Assembly: GCA_963532425.1 (NCBI GenBank)
Contig: CAUSKK010000002.1
Coordinates: 124,001-188,000 of the forward strand
Source: CAUSKK01 sp963532425
GTDB taxonomy: Bacteria; Pseudomonadota; Gammaproteobacteria; Cardiobacteriales; Cardiobacteriaceae
Reading direction: 5' to 3'
Length of the DNA stretch: 64,000 bases
Shown: positions 8,313 to 16,501 of the stretch, in pieces
Position numbering within the stretch: position 1 is the stretch's first letter
How the letters are laid out: each line of letters opens with the position of its first letter
The notes under the pieces: generated by a model
The model's input: only the letters and a program-made list of their open reading frames with translations
The model's database searches: none
What the model was told of the DNA's origin: nothing
Position numbers and translations under genes: made by a program

Positions 8313-8974
8313 TGGGTTGCTGGAAACTTATCCGCGAGGACTTCGCCACCGTCAAGGAGCGCGACCCGGCCACCACCAGCGGCTGGGCCATACTGACCCT
8401 GCACACCGGCTTCTGGGCCGTGGCCTTCTATCGCATTGAACACGCCCTCTGGACCGGCGGCTGCCACTGGCTGGCCCGCTGGCTGTCGCTGTTTTCACGC
8501 TGGCTGACCGGCGTTGAGATTCATCCGGCGGTGCGGGCCGGCCGGCGCCTGTTCATCGACCACGGCATGGGCATTGTCATCGGTGAGACCGCCGAACTCG
8601 GCGACGATGTGTCGATTTATCAAGGGGTTACTTTGGGCGGCACCAGCTGGCAGCAGGGCAAACGCCACCCCACCATCGGCGACAACGTCATCATCGGCGC
8701 CGGCGCCAAGGTCATCGGAGCCATCAGCGTCGGCCACAATGCCCGCATCGGTTCCAACGCCGTGGTGGTAAAGGACGTGGAGCCCTATAGCACCATGGTG
8801 GGCATTCCGGCCAAGGCGGTGCACAGCAAACGGCGCAGCGACTGTGAGCAATTCAACGCCTATGGCCAGGCCAGCGACGTTCCCGACCCGGTGCGGGAGA
8901 TGTTCGAGCAGCTCCAGGCCCGGCTATGTCAGCTGGAGGCCGAACTGCAGGAGCTGAAAAAACGCCAGCCCTAG
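8312..8974 (+). CDS. cysE: Serine O-acetyltransferase CysE
   Basis: CysE acetylates L-serine with acetyl-CoA, the committing step of cysteine synthesis. The 220-residue product is the short form of the enzyme: an N-terminal helical part (residues 1-65) and a left-handed beta-helix of hexapeptide repeats with the catalytic DHGMGIVIGETAELGDDV and GVTLGGTSWQQGKRHPTIGD blocks. After the helix comes a short charged tail that may form a coiled coil (LQARLCQLEAELQELKKRQ). Start and gcvT stop share a base, implying translational coupling; linking glycine/serine turnover to cysteine synthesis is a plausible rationale. A repeat-derived terminator follows. Confidence 0.95.
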   Translation: MGCWKLIREDFATVKERDPATTSGWAILTLHTGFWAVAFYRIEHALWTGGCHWLARWLSLFSRWLTGVEIHPAVRAGRRLFIDHGMGIVIGETAELGDDVSIYQGVTLGGTSWQQGKRHPTIGDNVIIGAGAKVIGAISVGHNARIGSNAVVVKDVEPYSTMVGIPAKAVHSKRRSDCEQFNAYGQASDVPDPVREMFEQLQARLCQLEAELQELKKRQP

Positions 8975-8986
8975 CATTTTTCCAAC

Positions 8987-9241
8987 GAAGCGCTTCCCCC
9001 GGGAGGCGTTTTTTTTGCCTGGCTAGACGAAGCGCTTCCCTCAGAAAAAGACAATAAAGAATAAAGCACTCCCTCCAGCCGAAGCGCTTCCCCCGGTTGG
9101 ATTGGTTTAGCGACTGGCTGCCTAGGCCGAAGCGCTTCCCTTTGAAAGAACGGCAAAAGCCGACGCCGCCCAGCGGCGCGCAAGCCCCTAGAGCGCCGCA
9201 ACCGCTCCCCTCAGCAAAGCCAGTAGAGAAAGAAGCGCTTC
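8987..9241. repeat. Non-coding stretch with GAAGCGCTTC palindromes (cluster 2)
   Basis: The 610 bases between cysE and the next gene hold no convincing gene. Five exact GAAGCGCTTC copies lie between 8987 and 9241, and a copy of the second repeat family (CGCAAGCCCC...GCCGCAACCGCTCC) lies at about 9171-9210. From 9242 to 9440 the sequence is purine-rich on the plus strand (many GGAAAA/GAAAAA runs) with no recognisable feature. Open frames here reflect low stop density, not genes. Confidence 0.75.
8991..9016 (+). terminator. cysE terminator formed from a GAAGCGCTTC copy
   Basis: CGCTTCC, the second half of a palindrome copy, pairs with GGAGGCG (one G-U pair) across a CCCG loop and is followed by eight T. 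It begins 17 bases after the cysE stop. Confidence 0.8.
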
Positions 9242-9440
9242 AGCATCTGGAAGCAAAAAAGCAGAAAACCAGCAAAAGTGGCGGTGAAAAATCGGGAACA
9301 GGGCCAAAATGGCGGCGGGAAATTGGAGGAAAGCCTAAGGAAAACCGGCCGGGGGCGACGAAAAGCGGCTGAAGGGCGGAGAAAAAAGCCCAAAAGGCTG
9401 GAAAAGATAGAAATAGACGGGAACGAGTCGTGAAAAGACA

Positions 9441-9467
9441 AAAAAAAGGCCGGTATTGCTACCGGCC
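9441..9467 (-). terminator. Second terminator downstream of the 9585 lipoprotein gene
   Basis: GGCCGGTA-TTGC-TACCGGCC forms a perfect 8-bp stem at 9448-9467; on the minus strand seven T follow. It lies about 120 bases beyond the stop of the lipoprotein gene and probably backs up the nearer hairpin at 9528-9558. Confidence 0.7.
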
Positions 9468-9527
9468 AACGCTTATGAAAAAACAAACTTGCCCTCATCA
9501 AAAATAGCAACGCCAGTGCCAGGACAT

Positions 9528-9558
9528 AAAAAAAAACCAGCGCCGGCCGGTTTTTTTT
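9528..9558 (-). terminator. Terminator at the end of the dcw-lpxC-lipoprotein transcript
   Basis: AAAACCAGC and GCCGGTTTT pair with one mismatch around a GCCG centre, with long A and T runs on the two sides, so it can work in either direction. It lies 27 bases after the lipoprotein stop codon. Confidence 0.65.
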
Positions 9559-9584
9559 ATATCTTGCTGTTTTCAAGTTAATTT

Positions 9585-9977
9585 TTATTCAAAGGGATTC
9601 ATCAGCCAGCGGTCGCCCACCCTGATGGTCAGCATCTCGGCGCTCTTGCGGTCGCCGTTGGCAAATTCCACCCGGTAGCGCACCCGGGCCCGGGTTTCCT
9701 CGGCGTCGATGAATTTCACCTCCTCCACCTTCACCCCTTTAAATTTGGCCGTGCGCTGCAATTCCGCCTGCAGGCCCTGCAGGGCCGGCACCAGCAGCTG
9801 CTTGGCATTGGCGGCCAGGAAGGCCGGCATCTCCGGCTGAACGTAGACCATCTCCACCGCCCGATTCATATCGCCGGCGAACAGCTGGCCCACAAAATCC
9901 TCCACGCTGGCGCTGACCTTGGATTTCTCGCCACAGCCGGCCAGCAGCAGTAGGGCCATAATCATCAGTTTTTTCAT
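9585..9977 (-). CDS. Small lipoprotein, DUF4878-like
   Basis: A 130-residue protein with a signal peptide and lipobox (LLLLAGC, Cys15), so it should be a lipid-anchored periplasmic or outer-membrane protein. The mature part (VEDFVGQLFAGDMNRAVEMV then an alpha/beta region ending VGDRWLMNPFE) resembles the NTF2-like DUF4878 proteins that many bacteria encode as lipoproteins of unknown role. It starts 9 bases after the lpxC stop and is therefore the last gene of the dcw transcript. It has the same layout as the small secreted proteins at 58054 and 58554, which may be distant relatives. I cannot assign a function. Confidence 0.8.
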   Translation of the reverse strand: MKKLMIMALLLLAGCGEKSKVSASVEDFVGQLFAGDMNRAVEMVYVQPEMPAFLAANAKQLLVPALQGLQAELQRTAKFKGVKVEEVKFIDAEETRARVRYRVEFANGDRKSAEMLTIRVGDRWLMNPFE

Positions 9978-9986
9978 AGATTCTCC

Positions 9987-10871
9987 TTAGAAGCCGTAGT
10001 TAATCAAATCGTCGCCGGACAGGGTTTCATAGTGCCAGTGGTCGGGATTGCGCAGCAGCTCCAGGCAGAGCCTGTTGTTCAGGTCGTGGCCGGAGCGGTA
10101 GCCCTGGTACCAGCCCAGCAGCGGCGCCCCCACCAGAAACATATCGCCGAGGGCGTCCAGCAGCTTATGGCGGACAAACTCATCGGCGAAGCGCAGGCCC
10201 TGCTCGTTCAGGACGCGAAAATCATCGACCACCACCGCATTATCCAGATTGCCGCCCAGGGCCAGCCCCATATTGTGCAGCTTCTCAATGTCGGCAAGAA
10301 AACCGAAGGTGCGGGCGCGGCTGATGTCGCGGATATAGGCGCCGGTGGAAAATTCCAGCCGGAAGGAATTGTTGCGGTGGCGGAAAACCGGATGGTCAAA
10401 ATCAATCGTGAAATCAAGACGATAGCCCCGGTGGGGCAGCAGCTTGGCCCATTTGTCCCGCTCGCGCACCTCCAGGGGTTTGTCGATGCAGATGAAGCGC
10501 TTCGCCGCGTCCTGCTCGCGGATGCCGGCGCGCTGGAGCAGATAGACAAAGGGCGCCGACGAGCCGTCCATAATCGGCACCTCGGCGGTGCTCAGCTCAA
10601 CGATGAGATTGTCGATGCCCAGCCCCATGAGCGCCGACATCAGATGCTCGATGGTGGCGACGCGGCTGTTCTCGTAGACCAGGGCCGTGCACAGCATGGT
10701 GTCGCGCACCAAATCGGCCCGGGCGCGGAACTGGCAGCCGTTGTCGCTGCGGCGAAAGATGATGCCGCTGTCGATGGGGGCCGGCAGCAGGCGCATATCA
10801 ACGCGCTGGGCGCTGTGCAGGCCGATGCCCGAAGCGCTCAGGGGCTCGATGATGGTTCGTTGGCGGGTCAT
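9987..10871 (-). CDS. lpxC: UDP-3-O-acyl-N-acetylglucosamine deacetylase LpxC
   Basis: LpxC is the zinc enzyme that commits UDP-acyl-GlcNAc to lipid A synthesis. The 294-residue product (E. coli 305) has the N-terminal GIGLHSAQ motif, the zinc-binding TIEHLMSAL, the catalytic MDGSSAPF loop, the hydrophobic passage SRARTFGF and the second zinc site HKLLDALGDM with the final H near SGHDLNNRL. It follows the second FtsZ-like gene by 14 bases, in the usual position at the end of the dcw cluster. Presence of LpxC confirms a lipid A-containing outer membrane. Confidence 0.97.
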   Translation of the reverse strand: MTRQRTIIEPLSASGIGLHSAQRVDMRLLPAPIDSGIIFRRSDNGCQFRARADLVRDTMLCTALVYENSRVATIEHLMSALMGLGIDNLIVELSTAEVPIMDGSSAPFVYLLQRAGIREQDAAKRFICIDKPLEVRERDKWAKLLPHRGYRLDFTIDFDHPVFRHRNNSFRLEFSTGAYIRDISRARTFGFLADIEKLHNMGLALGGNLDNAVVVDDFRVLNEQGLRFADEFVRHKLLDALGDMFLVGAPLLGWYQGYRSGHDLNNRLCLELLRNPDHWHYETLSGDDLINYGF

Positions 10872-10885
10872 GGCCGGGGCGCGGC

Positions 10886-11413
10886 TTAGGGCTGGAGGTC
10901 GTCGAGGAAGCGCTGGGCGTGGGCGCGGTCCAGGGTGGGCACCGCCGCCACCAGCCGGTTGAGACAGCGGGCAATCTGGCCGTTGAGGGCCTCCCAGCCG
11001 GAAAATACCTGACGTTGGCTCACCCGGTCGGAGCAGAGCAAATCGTTGTCGAAATTCAACAGACCATCGCAGCGCTGGCGCAGCTGCCGCAGCGCTTCCT
11101 GGGCCAGGGCCACCCGCCCTTCGCCCTCCAGCGAACAGGGGGTAATAATCAGGGCCAGGGTGAACAGGCCGGCGGCCCGGGCCCGCTCCGCCAGCAGCAG
11201 CGCGCCCTTGGTGCCGGTCTGACCGCCGAGGCCGGCCACCAGAATCAGCGGCGCCCCCTCGGGGCTGTCGGCCTGGAGGGCCCGTGGGTCAAGCGCTTCG
11301 GCCACGGCCAGGCTGGGCACCGGAATAATCTCGGCCGGACAGCTGGCCGGGGGCAGGACCGCCACGATGTTTTTGCCGGCATCGCCGATGGCCAGCACCT
11401 TAACGGTTGCCAT
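10886..11413 (-). CDS. Degenerate FtsZ-like protein, N-terminal domain only
   Basis: A 175-residue protein not known to me by name. It starts VKVLAIGDAG, as in the FtsZ nucleotide-binding domain, and has a near-intact tubulin signature GLGGQTGT (residues 61-68; FtsZ has GGGTGTG), then PCSLEGEGR matching the FtsZ PFxxEG block and CDGLLNFDND matching its DSLIVIPND strand. The T7 loop and the whole C-terminal domain are absent. Residues 25-60 closely match the neighbouring 280-residue paralogue, so the two share an origin. It overlaps that gene by 14 bases and has its own GGGAGAG ribosome site. With a single domain it cannot polymerise like FtsZ; a role as regulator of FtsZ or of its paralogue is inference. 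Confidence 0.75.
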   Translation of the reverse strand: MATVKVLAIGDAGKNIVAVLPPASCPAEIIPVPSLAVAEALDPRALQADSPEGAPLILVAGLGGQTGTKGALLLAERARAAGLFTLALIITPCSLEGEGRVALAQEALRQLRQRCDGLLNFDNDLLCSDRVSQRQVFSGWEALNGQIARCLNRLVAAVPTLDRAHAQRFLDDLQP

Positions 11414-12242
11414 GGGACTCTCCCGGGCAAGGGGGGGAGGATTTGACCCGGTCGAGGGTTGGGCCGATGGCAGCGATAATCAGCTGTAGCCGCTCGCCGA
11501 GGGCGTCGTTCATATGGAGGCCAAACTTTATAAAGGCGGGGCTGTCCTCGCCTTCGTCATCGGGCCGAAGGCTATAGATTTCCTCCTGAATGGCGTTGTA
11601 TTCGTCCGAGGTCAGGGTGGCGCTGCTGCCGGAGATGTGCACCAGCAGGCCCGGGGCGGTGCTAAGGTCAAGGTTTTCCCGCGCCAGTGAGCCCAGAACC
11701 CGCCGGGCGGCCTGGAAGGCCCGGTCGGGGCCGTGGGCTTCGGCCGCCGCAATGACAAACTGGCCCGGCCGGCGGAGCAGGCGGCGCAGGTCGTTGAGGT
11801 CAAGCGAAATCAGATCGCCGGTGCTCAGCATTTCCAGTAGATGGCCGAGGGCGGCACCATCGAGGTGGCCATTGAGAACAACGGGCGCATCCACCAGCTC
11901 CTCCAGGGCCGCCAGCGCCCACCGGGCCCGGCGCTGGCAGTCGCTGTCCGCCGTTGCCGGCGGCCGGGCCAGCAGGGCCAGAGTAGGAAGGGCCAGCGCG
12001 CGGGCCTTGCGGGCCAGATGCGGGGCCACCCGGCTGCTCATCTCGTCGCCGGGGTCGGCCACCAGCACCAGCGGCAGGCCTTGTGGACTGTCGAGGCACA
12101 GTAATTTCAAATCAAGCGCTTCGGCGGCCAGCAGGTCGGGAATGGAAATAATCTCCCAGTGTTTATCCTGGGCCGATAGGGTTGCTGCGCTAGGCTGGCC
12201 GGCCGGGCCGATGGCCAGCACCTTAATGCTGCGGTCTAGCAT
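11400..12242 (-). CDS. Degenerate FtsZ-like protein with T7 loop and C-terminal domain
   Basis: A 280-residue FtsZ paralogue directly behind ftsZ (9-base gap, AGGGTGG ribosome site). The C-terminal half aligns with FtsZ from the T7 loop onward: SLDLNDLRRLL (Asp148 and Asp151 match the two catalytic T7 aspartates; the usual Asn is Ser), then AAEAHGPDRAF, LDLSTAPGLLVHISGSSATL and TSDEYNAIQEEIYSLRPDD, all near-copies of the adjacent FtsZ. The N-terminal half is eroded: GxGGGGNN has become GPAGQPSA and the GTP-binding GGGTGTG has become PGDEMSS (64-70). It should therefore not bind GTP yet still present a T7 face. A filament-capping or modulating role is inference. Confidence 0.8.
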   Translation of the reverse strand: MLDRSIKVLAIGPAGQPSAATLSAQDKHWEIISIPDLLAAEALDLKLLCLDSPQGLPLVLVADPGDEMSSRVAPHLARKARALALPTLALLARPPATADSDCQRRARWALAALEELVDAPVVLNGHLDGAALGHLLEMLSTGDLISLDLNDLRRLLRRPGQFVIAAAEAHGPDRAFQAARRVLGSLARENLDLSTAPGLLVHISGSSATLTSDEYNAIQEEIYSLRPDDEGEDSPAFIKFGLHMNDALGERLQLIIAAIGPTLDRVKSSPPCPGESHGNR

Positions 12243-12251
12243 GGGGCCACC

Positions 12252-13430
12252 CTATTTGAAGAAACCGAAGAAGCCGCCCTTTTTCTCCTCGGGCTGGCTG
12301 GGTTCCGGCTGGGGCGGCAGCAGGGACGGAGCCGGGGGAATGGCGCCGTAGCTGCCGAAGGCCGGCGGCGGTTGCAGCGGCGGCGCACTGACGCTGACCC
12401 CGAGGCTCTGCTTTTCCTCGTTCTTGCCGTCGTCCATGCCGGTGGCGAAGATAATCACGCGCAGTTTGTCGCCCAGGGCATCGTTCATATTGAGGCCCAC
12501 CTTCATAAAGACTTCGCTGTCCTCGGAGTTGTCATCGGGCACGACGCTGTAGATTTCCTCCTGGACGGCGTTGTATTCTTCCGTGGTCAGGGTGGAGCTG
12601 CTGCCGGAGACGTGAATCAGAATGCCCTGGGCAGTGCTGAGGTTGATGTTCTCCAGCAGCGGCGAGCTCATGGCCAGCTGGGTGGCGCTGACAGCCCGGT
12701 CTTCGCCGCTGGCCTCGGCATAGCAAATCATGGCGGTGCCGCGTTTGCGCATCAGCGAACGCACGTCGTTAAGGTCAGTGTTAATCAGGGCCACGTCGCA
12801 GATGATGTCCACCAGACTTTTCACACTGTCCACCAGCACCATATTGACGGTTTTAAAGGCGTCCTTCATCAGGGCCGTGGGGTTGTTCTCGTTGATTTTG
12901 TCGTTGGGAATGACGATGAGGCTGTCCACCTCGTCCCGAAGCGCTTCGATGCCGCGTTCGGCAATGCGGGCCCGCTGGCGGCCCTCGTTCTTAAAGGGTT
13001 TGGTGACGATAGCCACGGTCAGAATGCCGAGCTCGCGGGCAATGCGGGCCACCACCGGCGACGCGCCGGTGCCGGTGCCGCCGCCCATGCCGGCGGAAAT
13101 GAAGACGATGTCGGCGCCCTGCAGGGCCTGCTTAATTTTGTCGGCGTTCTCCTCGGCGGCCATGCGACCGACGTTCTCATCGCTGCCGGCGCCCTGGCCC
13201 TTGGTGGTCTCCTCGCCAATTTGAATCTTGTGCACCACCGGCGAGGCATTGAGGAAGTCCAGGTCGGTGTTGGCCACAATCAGCTCCACCCCGTCCATGG
13301 CCTTCACGTTCCACATCTCGCTGACGGCGTTGTTGCCGCCGCCGCCGACGCCGATAACTTTGATTTTTGCCAGACTTTTGCGGACAACCTCGTTGCCATT
13401 GTTGGGTTCATAAACGGTGAAATTTGCCAT
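12252..13430 (-). CDS. ftsZ: Cell division GTPase FtsZ
   Basis: FtsZ polymerises into the Z-ring that organises division. The 392-residue product has GVGGGGNNAV, the tubulin signature GGGTGTG (116-122), KPFKNEGRQR, the T7 loop NTDLNDV, and the full C-terminal domain to about residue 335. The tail differs from the family: after a Pro-rich linker it ends EEKKGGFFGFFK, without the D-I-P-x-F-L-R peptide that normally binds FtsA and ZipA. The stretch GIEALRDE is encoded by a GAAGCGCTTC copy inside the domain. ftsA precedes it by 23 bases, and two FtsZ-like genes follow. Confidence 0.97.
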   Translation of the reverse strand: MANFTVYEPNNGNEVVRKSLAKIKVIGVGGGGNNAVSEMWNVKAMDGVELIVANTDLDFLNASPVVHKIQIGEETTKGQGAGSDENVGRMAAEENADKIKQALQGADIVFISAGMGGGTGTGASPVVARIARELGILTVAIVTKPFKNEGRQRARIAERGIEALRDEVDSLIVIPNDKINENNPTALMKDAFKTVNMVLVDSVKSLVDIICDVALINTDLNDVRSLMRKRGTAMICYAEASGEDRAVSATQLAMSSPLLENINLSTAQGILIHVSGSSSTLTTEEYNAVQEEIYSVVPDDNSEDSEVFMKVGLNMNDALGDKLRVIIFATGMDDGKNEEKQSLGVSVSAPPLQPPPAFGSYGAIPPAPSLLPPQPEPSQPEEKKGGFFGFFK

Positions 13431-13453
13431 ATATCCTTCCTGTGATTTTTCAG

Positions 13454-14707
13454 TTAGAACAACTCTTTAAAGAAATTTTTAAAGAAATTCTTCGATACAA
13501 ATTTGAGATTATATTTTTCCGGATTTTCCAAGGACGAGTCGTTCTTAAATTCCGTAACGTAGTAGAGCATGCCGAGCACGGTGGCGTATTTGCTGCTGCG
13601 CAGACCCTCGGCCATATTGTCCGGGGCCGGCGGTATGGCAATCAGCCGTTCGGCCAGGCGCACCTCCAGCCCCAGACTGTTGGCCAGATACTGTTTTAGG
13701 CCGCCAATGTTGGCGCCGCCACCGGAAAGCACGATTTTCTTCACCGGCCCCAGTGGGCTGGGCCCCTTCTTGCGCAGCTGCTGGAGCAGTTGCACCAGCT
13801 CATCACAGTAGCTCTTGATGACCATACAGAAGGTGTCCTTGCTGACAAAACTCTTCTGGTCGAGGCCAACGAAGGGCAGGGCCAGCTGGGGCTTGTGAAT
13901 GGTCTTGGCCTGGATGGCGCTGTTTTCCACCTTAATAACTTCCATGTAGTCGGTGAAAATATTCATTTGCACGGCCAGCCGGCGGGTCAGCTCGTTGCCA
14001 CCGAGATTAAGCAGGGCGTTGTAGTAGATGTTATTGCGGAAGCCACAGGTCAGGTCGATGGTGCTGGCGCCCATGTCCAGATGGCAAACGCCCTCCTGCC
14101 ATTCCTCGGCGCTAACCACGGCCCAGGCCGAGGCCAGCCCGTTGAAGATGGCGCCGTCGAAGCGCAGGCCGATGCGCTGGAAGATATATTCATAGTCGGA
14201 GAGCAGGGCCTTCTGCACCAGAATGTGCTGGCTGTTCAGCACCAGCAGGTTGCTGCTCTTGCCCTCGGGGTCGGCCACCACATCGCCGTTGTCGAGCTGG
14301 TAGCTGAGCTGGAGCGAATGAATCAGGGCATAGGAGGACGGCCCGGCGTTCTTCAGGGCCCGCTCCTGGTTGAGCTTAATCAGGGCGTGAATGTCCTTGC
14401 GGCGGATGCGTTTGTCCTTGTGGAGGATATTCACCTGATTGGTTTCGTTGAGACTCTTGAGCTCATCGCCGGAAATATTGACATAGGCGCCGATAAGGCC
14501 GGTGCCCAGCGTGCGCTCAATGTCCGTCTTCATTTCCTGCAGAATTTTGGTTAGCGCATTGATTTCATTAATTTTGCCATTGACGAGGAAGGGGCCCTCC
14601 ACCTCGCTGAAGGCCAGAATTCGTTGCAAAGAATTCGCTTCGCACTCGGCGACAACAATGCGAATGGCGGTGCTGGCAATTTCAATTGCGCAGATGGATT
14701 GATTCAT
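13454..14707 (-). CDS. ftsA: Cell division protein FtsA
   Basis: FtsA is the actin-like ATPase that anchors FtsZ filaments to the membrane. The 417-residue product has the phosphate-binding strands (ICAIEIASTAIRIVV at the N-terminus and DMGASTIDLTCG near 215), the adenosine motif VLSGGGANIGGL near 330, and a C-terminal amphipathic membrane-targeting helix rich in Phe (KNFFKNFFKELF). It overlaps ftsQ by 4 bases. Because the neighbouring FtsZ lacks the usual FtsA-binding peptide, how the two interact here is an open point. Confidence 0.95.
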   Translation of the reverse strand: MNQSICAIEIASTAIRIVVAECEANSLQRILAFSEVEGPFLVNGKINEINALTKILQEMKTDIERTLGTGLIGAYVNISGDELKSLNETNQVNILHKDKRIRRKDIHALIKLNQERALKNAGPSSYALIHSLQLSYQLDNGDVVADPEGKSSNLLVLNSQHILVQKALLSDYEYIFQRIGLRFDGAIFNGLASAWAVVSAEEWQEGVCHLDMGASTIDLTCGFRNNIYYNALLNLGGNELTRRLAVQMNIFTDYMEVIKVENSAIQAKTIHKPQLALPFVGLDQKSFVSKDTFCMVIKSYCDELVQLLQQLRKKGPSPLGPVKKIVLSGGGANIGGLKQYLANSLGLEVRLAERLIAIPPAPDNMAEGLRSSKYATVLGMLYYVTEFKNDSSLENPEKYNLKFVSKNFFKNFFKELF

Positions 14708-15537
14708 TGTTTGACTGCCTCTGGTTTCTTGTTTTTGTTGGGGAGCAGACTCGGTTCGGGCGCAACCGACTGTTTCGCCACAGCAAAATTATGGCGTTTG
14801 TTACTGCTACTAGGATAGCGCAAATCCACCCTTACCACAGTGGCTTTGATGGGTTCAATGTAGCGGCGGAAAATCAGCACCATCAGCTTGAGCCGGCGGT
14901 GTAACTCGCGGTCGTTGCCGAGGATAAAGCGGACGCCATCGATGACCACTTCCCAGGAGTGGTACTCGTCCATGCGCAGCAGCGACGGCTGCAGCTGGCG
15001 CGCCTTCAGCCAGGGCAACACCTTGCTGGCCACCTTGGCCATCTTCTCCTCGCTGCCCTCGGGGGCCTCCAGATTAAAGAGCTGCTGGAATTCCTCGCGC
15101 TCGCCGTAGTTGAAGCGCTTGCCGTCGGCGTCGAGCAAATCGTGGTGGTTCCAGCGGTAGAGCGGCTGGCGCTCCTCAATGTCGAGCAGCAGGGCATCGG
15201 GCCACTGGCGCTGCACCCGCACACTGCGCACCCAGGGAATGGTCTTAATCTCCAGCGCCACCTGCTTCAAATCCACAAACATCAGATTATGGGCACTGGG
15301 GGCACTGGCCACCTTGCGTTTGATTTCCTCGGGATTGCCATAGTGCAGCGGCCGGCTGAAGGTGAGATGGCGCAGCGGCATGATGGTGCTGCTGCTAAAC
15401 CACTGCCAGCCCAGCGTTCCCAGCAGCTTCAACACGAAGAACACGATGATGAAGCCCACCATCAGGGTGAAGGCCCCCCGCAGACCGTTATGGGTGGGCG
15501 GGGCGTCGGACTGGGGCGGGCGTGGGTGGTTATCCAT
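14704..15537 (-). CDS. ftsQ: Cell division protein FtsQ
   Basis: FtsQ is a bitopic membrane protein that links early and late divisome parts through FtsB and FtsL. The 277-residue product has a cytoplasmic N-terminus, one membrane segment (about residues 25-45), a POTRA domain (about 65-135, including LKQVALEIKTIPWVRSVRVQRQWPDAL) and the C-terminal FtsQ domain with VRVDLRYPSSSNKRHNFAV. The POTRA motif P-W-V-x-x-V-x-V-x-R-x-W-P is diagnostic. Start is 2 bases after the ddl stop; the end overlaps ftsA. Confidence 0.93.
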   Translation of the reverse strand: MDNHPRPPQSDAPPTHNGLRGAFTLMVGFIIVFFVLKLLGTLGWQWFSSSTIMPLRHLTFSRPLHYGNPEEIKRKVASAPSAHNLMFVDLKQVALEIKTIPWVRSVRVQRQWPDALLLDIEERQPLYRWNHHDLLDADGKRFNYGEREEFQQLFNLEAPEGSEEKMAKVASKVLPWLKARQLQPSLLRMDEYHSWEVVIDGVRFILGNDRELHRRLKLMVLIFRRYIEPIKATVVRVDLRYPSSSNKRHNFAVAKQSVAPEPSLLPNKNKKPEAVKQ

Positions 15538-15539
15538 AT

Positions 15540-16457
15540 TTAGAGGGTGCTGGCCAGCAGCTGTAGCACCAGCGCGGTGAAGGACAGGCCCCCGGCGGCG
15601 GCGGCCATGGGCACCAGCGAATGGCTGGTCATGCCCGGGGCCAGATTGATTTCCAGCAGCCAGGGCTGAAGCGCTTCGTCCAACATGAAATCACAGCGGC
15701 CCCAGCCCCGGGCGCCGAGGGCGGCGAAGGCGGCCCGGGTCAGCTCACGCAGCTGGGCGTCCAGCGCGGCCGGCAGCGGTGCCGGGCAGAGATAGCGGGT
15801 GTCCGTGGCCAGGTATTTGGCGTGGAAATCGTAGAACTGGTGGCCGGTGCTGGGCAGGATTTCCACCCCGTCCAGCACCCGGTCGCCGACGATGGCATAG
15901 GTCAGCTCGCGGCCGCTAATCCAGGGCTCGGCCATAATTTTCTCCAGATTGCCACCGGCCTTGAGATAGGCGCTCTGCAGTTCGCTGTCGTTGCTGACGC
16001 AGCTGATGCCGACGCTGGAACCCTCCAGGGCCGGCTTGACGGCGAAGCGCTTCGCCCCCAGGGCCCGTACCAGGTCGTCATAGCGGGTCTGGCCGTCGAT
16101 GACCCGGTCGGGCTGCACCGGCAGGCCGGCGGCGGCCCAGATTTGCTTGGTCAGCACCTTGTCCATGGCCAGGGCACAGGCCAGCACGCCGGAGCCGGTG
16201 TAGGGAATGCCCTGCCAGTCCAGAATGGCCTGAATCTGGCCGTCCTCGCCGCCCCGGCCGTGCAGGGCGATGAAGGCCCGCTGGAAACCGCGTTCCTTCA
16301 GGGTCAGCACCGGCCCGGCCTCGCGGGTGTCGATGAGATGGACATTCACCCCGGCCTCGCGCAGGGCCTGGTAGACGGCCTCGCCGCTCTGCAGCGAAAC
16401 CTTGCGTTCGGCCGACGTGCCGCCGTAGAGCAGGGCCACCTTGCCAAAATCAACCAC
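15540..16457 (-). CDS. ddl: D-alanine--D-alanine ligase
   Basis: Ddl joins two D-alanines with ATP to make the end of the peptidoglycan stem peptide. The 305-residue ATP-grasp protein (DdlB length) shows LLYGGTSAERKVSLQSG at the N-terminus, the HGRGGEDGQIQ loop, YTGSGVLACALAMDK, KPALEGSSVGI and the metal-binding EINLAPGMTSHSLVP. In the adjoining cluster it sits between murC and ftsQ; murB, often found next to it, is absent. Two palindrome copies write parts of the protein (AKRFAV, EALQPW). Confidence 0.95.
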   Translation of the reverse strand: MVDFGKVALLYGGTSAERKVSLQSGEAVYQALREAGVNVHLIDTREAGPVLTLKERGFQRAFIALHGRGGEDGQIQAILDWQGIPYTGSGVLACALAMDKVLTKQIWAAAGLPVQPDRVIDGQTRYDDLVRALGAKRFAVKPALEGSSVGISCVSNDSELQSAYLKAGGNLEKIMAEPWISGRELTYAIVGDRVLDGVEILPSTGHQFYDFHAKYLATDTRYLCPAPLPAALDAQLRELTRAAFAALGARGWGRCDFMLDEALQPWLLEINLAPGMTSHSLVPMAAAAGGLSFTALVLQLLASTL

Positions 16458-16501
16458 GGTCGCCCCCCGGAGCCCGAAGCGCTTCCCCCCTTTGCAGTGA
16501 A

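Noticed and set aside
9211..9576. A 121-codon minus-strand frame downstream of the 9585 lipoprotein gene
   Set aside because: Its Phe/Leu-rich peptide arises from the purine-rich stretch read in antisense, it runs through two terminator hairpins and has no family resemblance.
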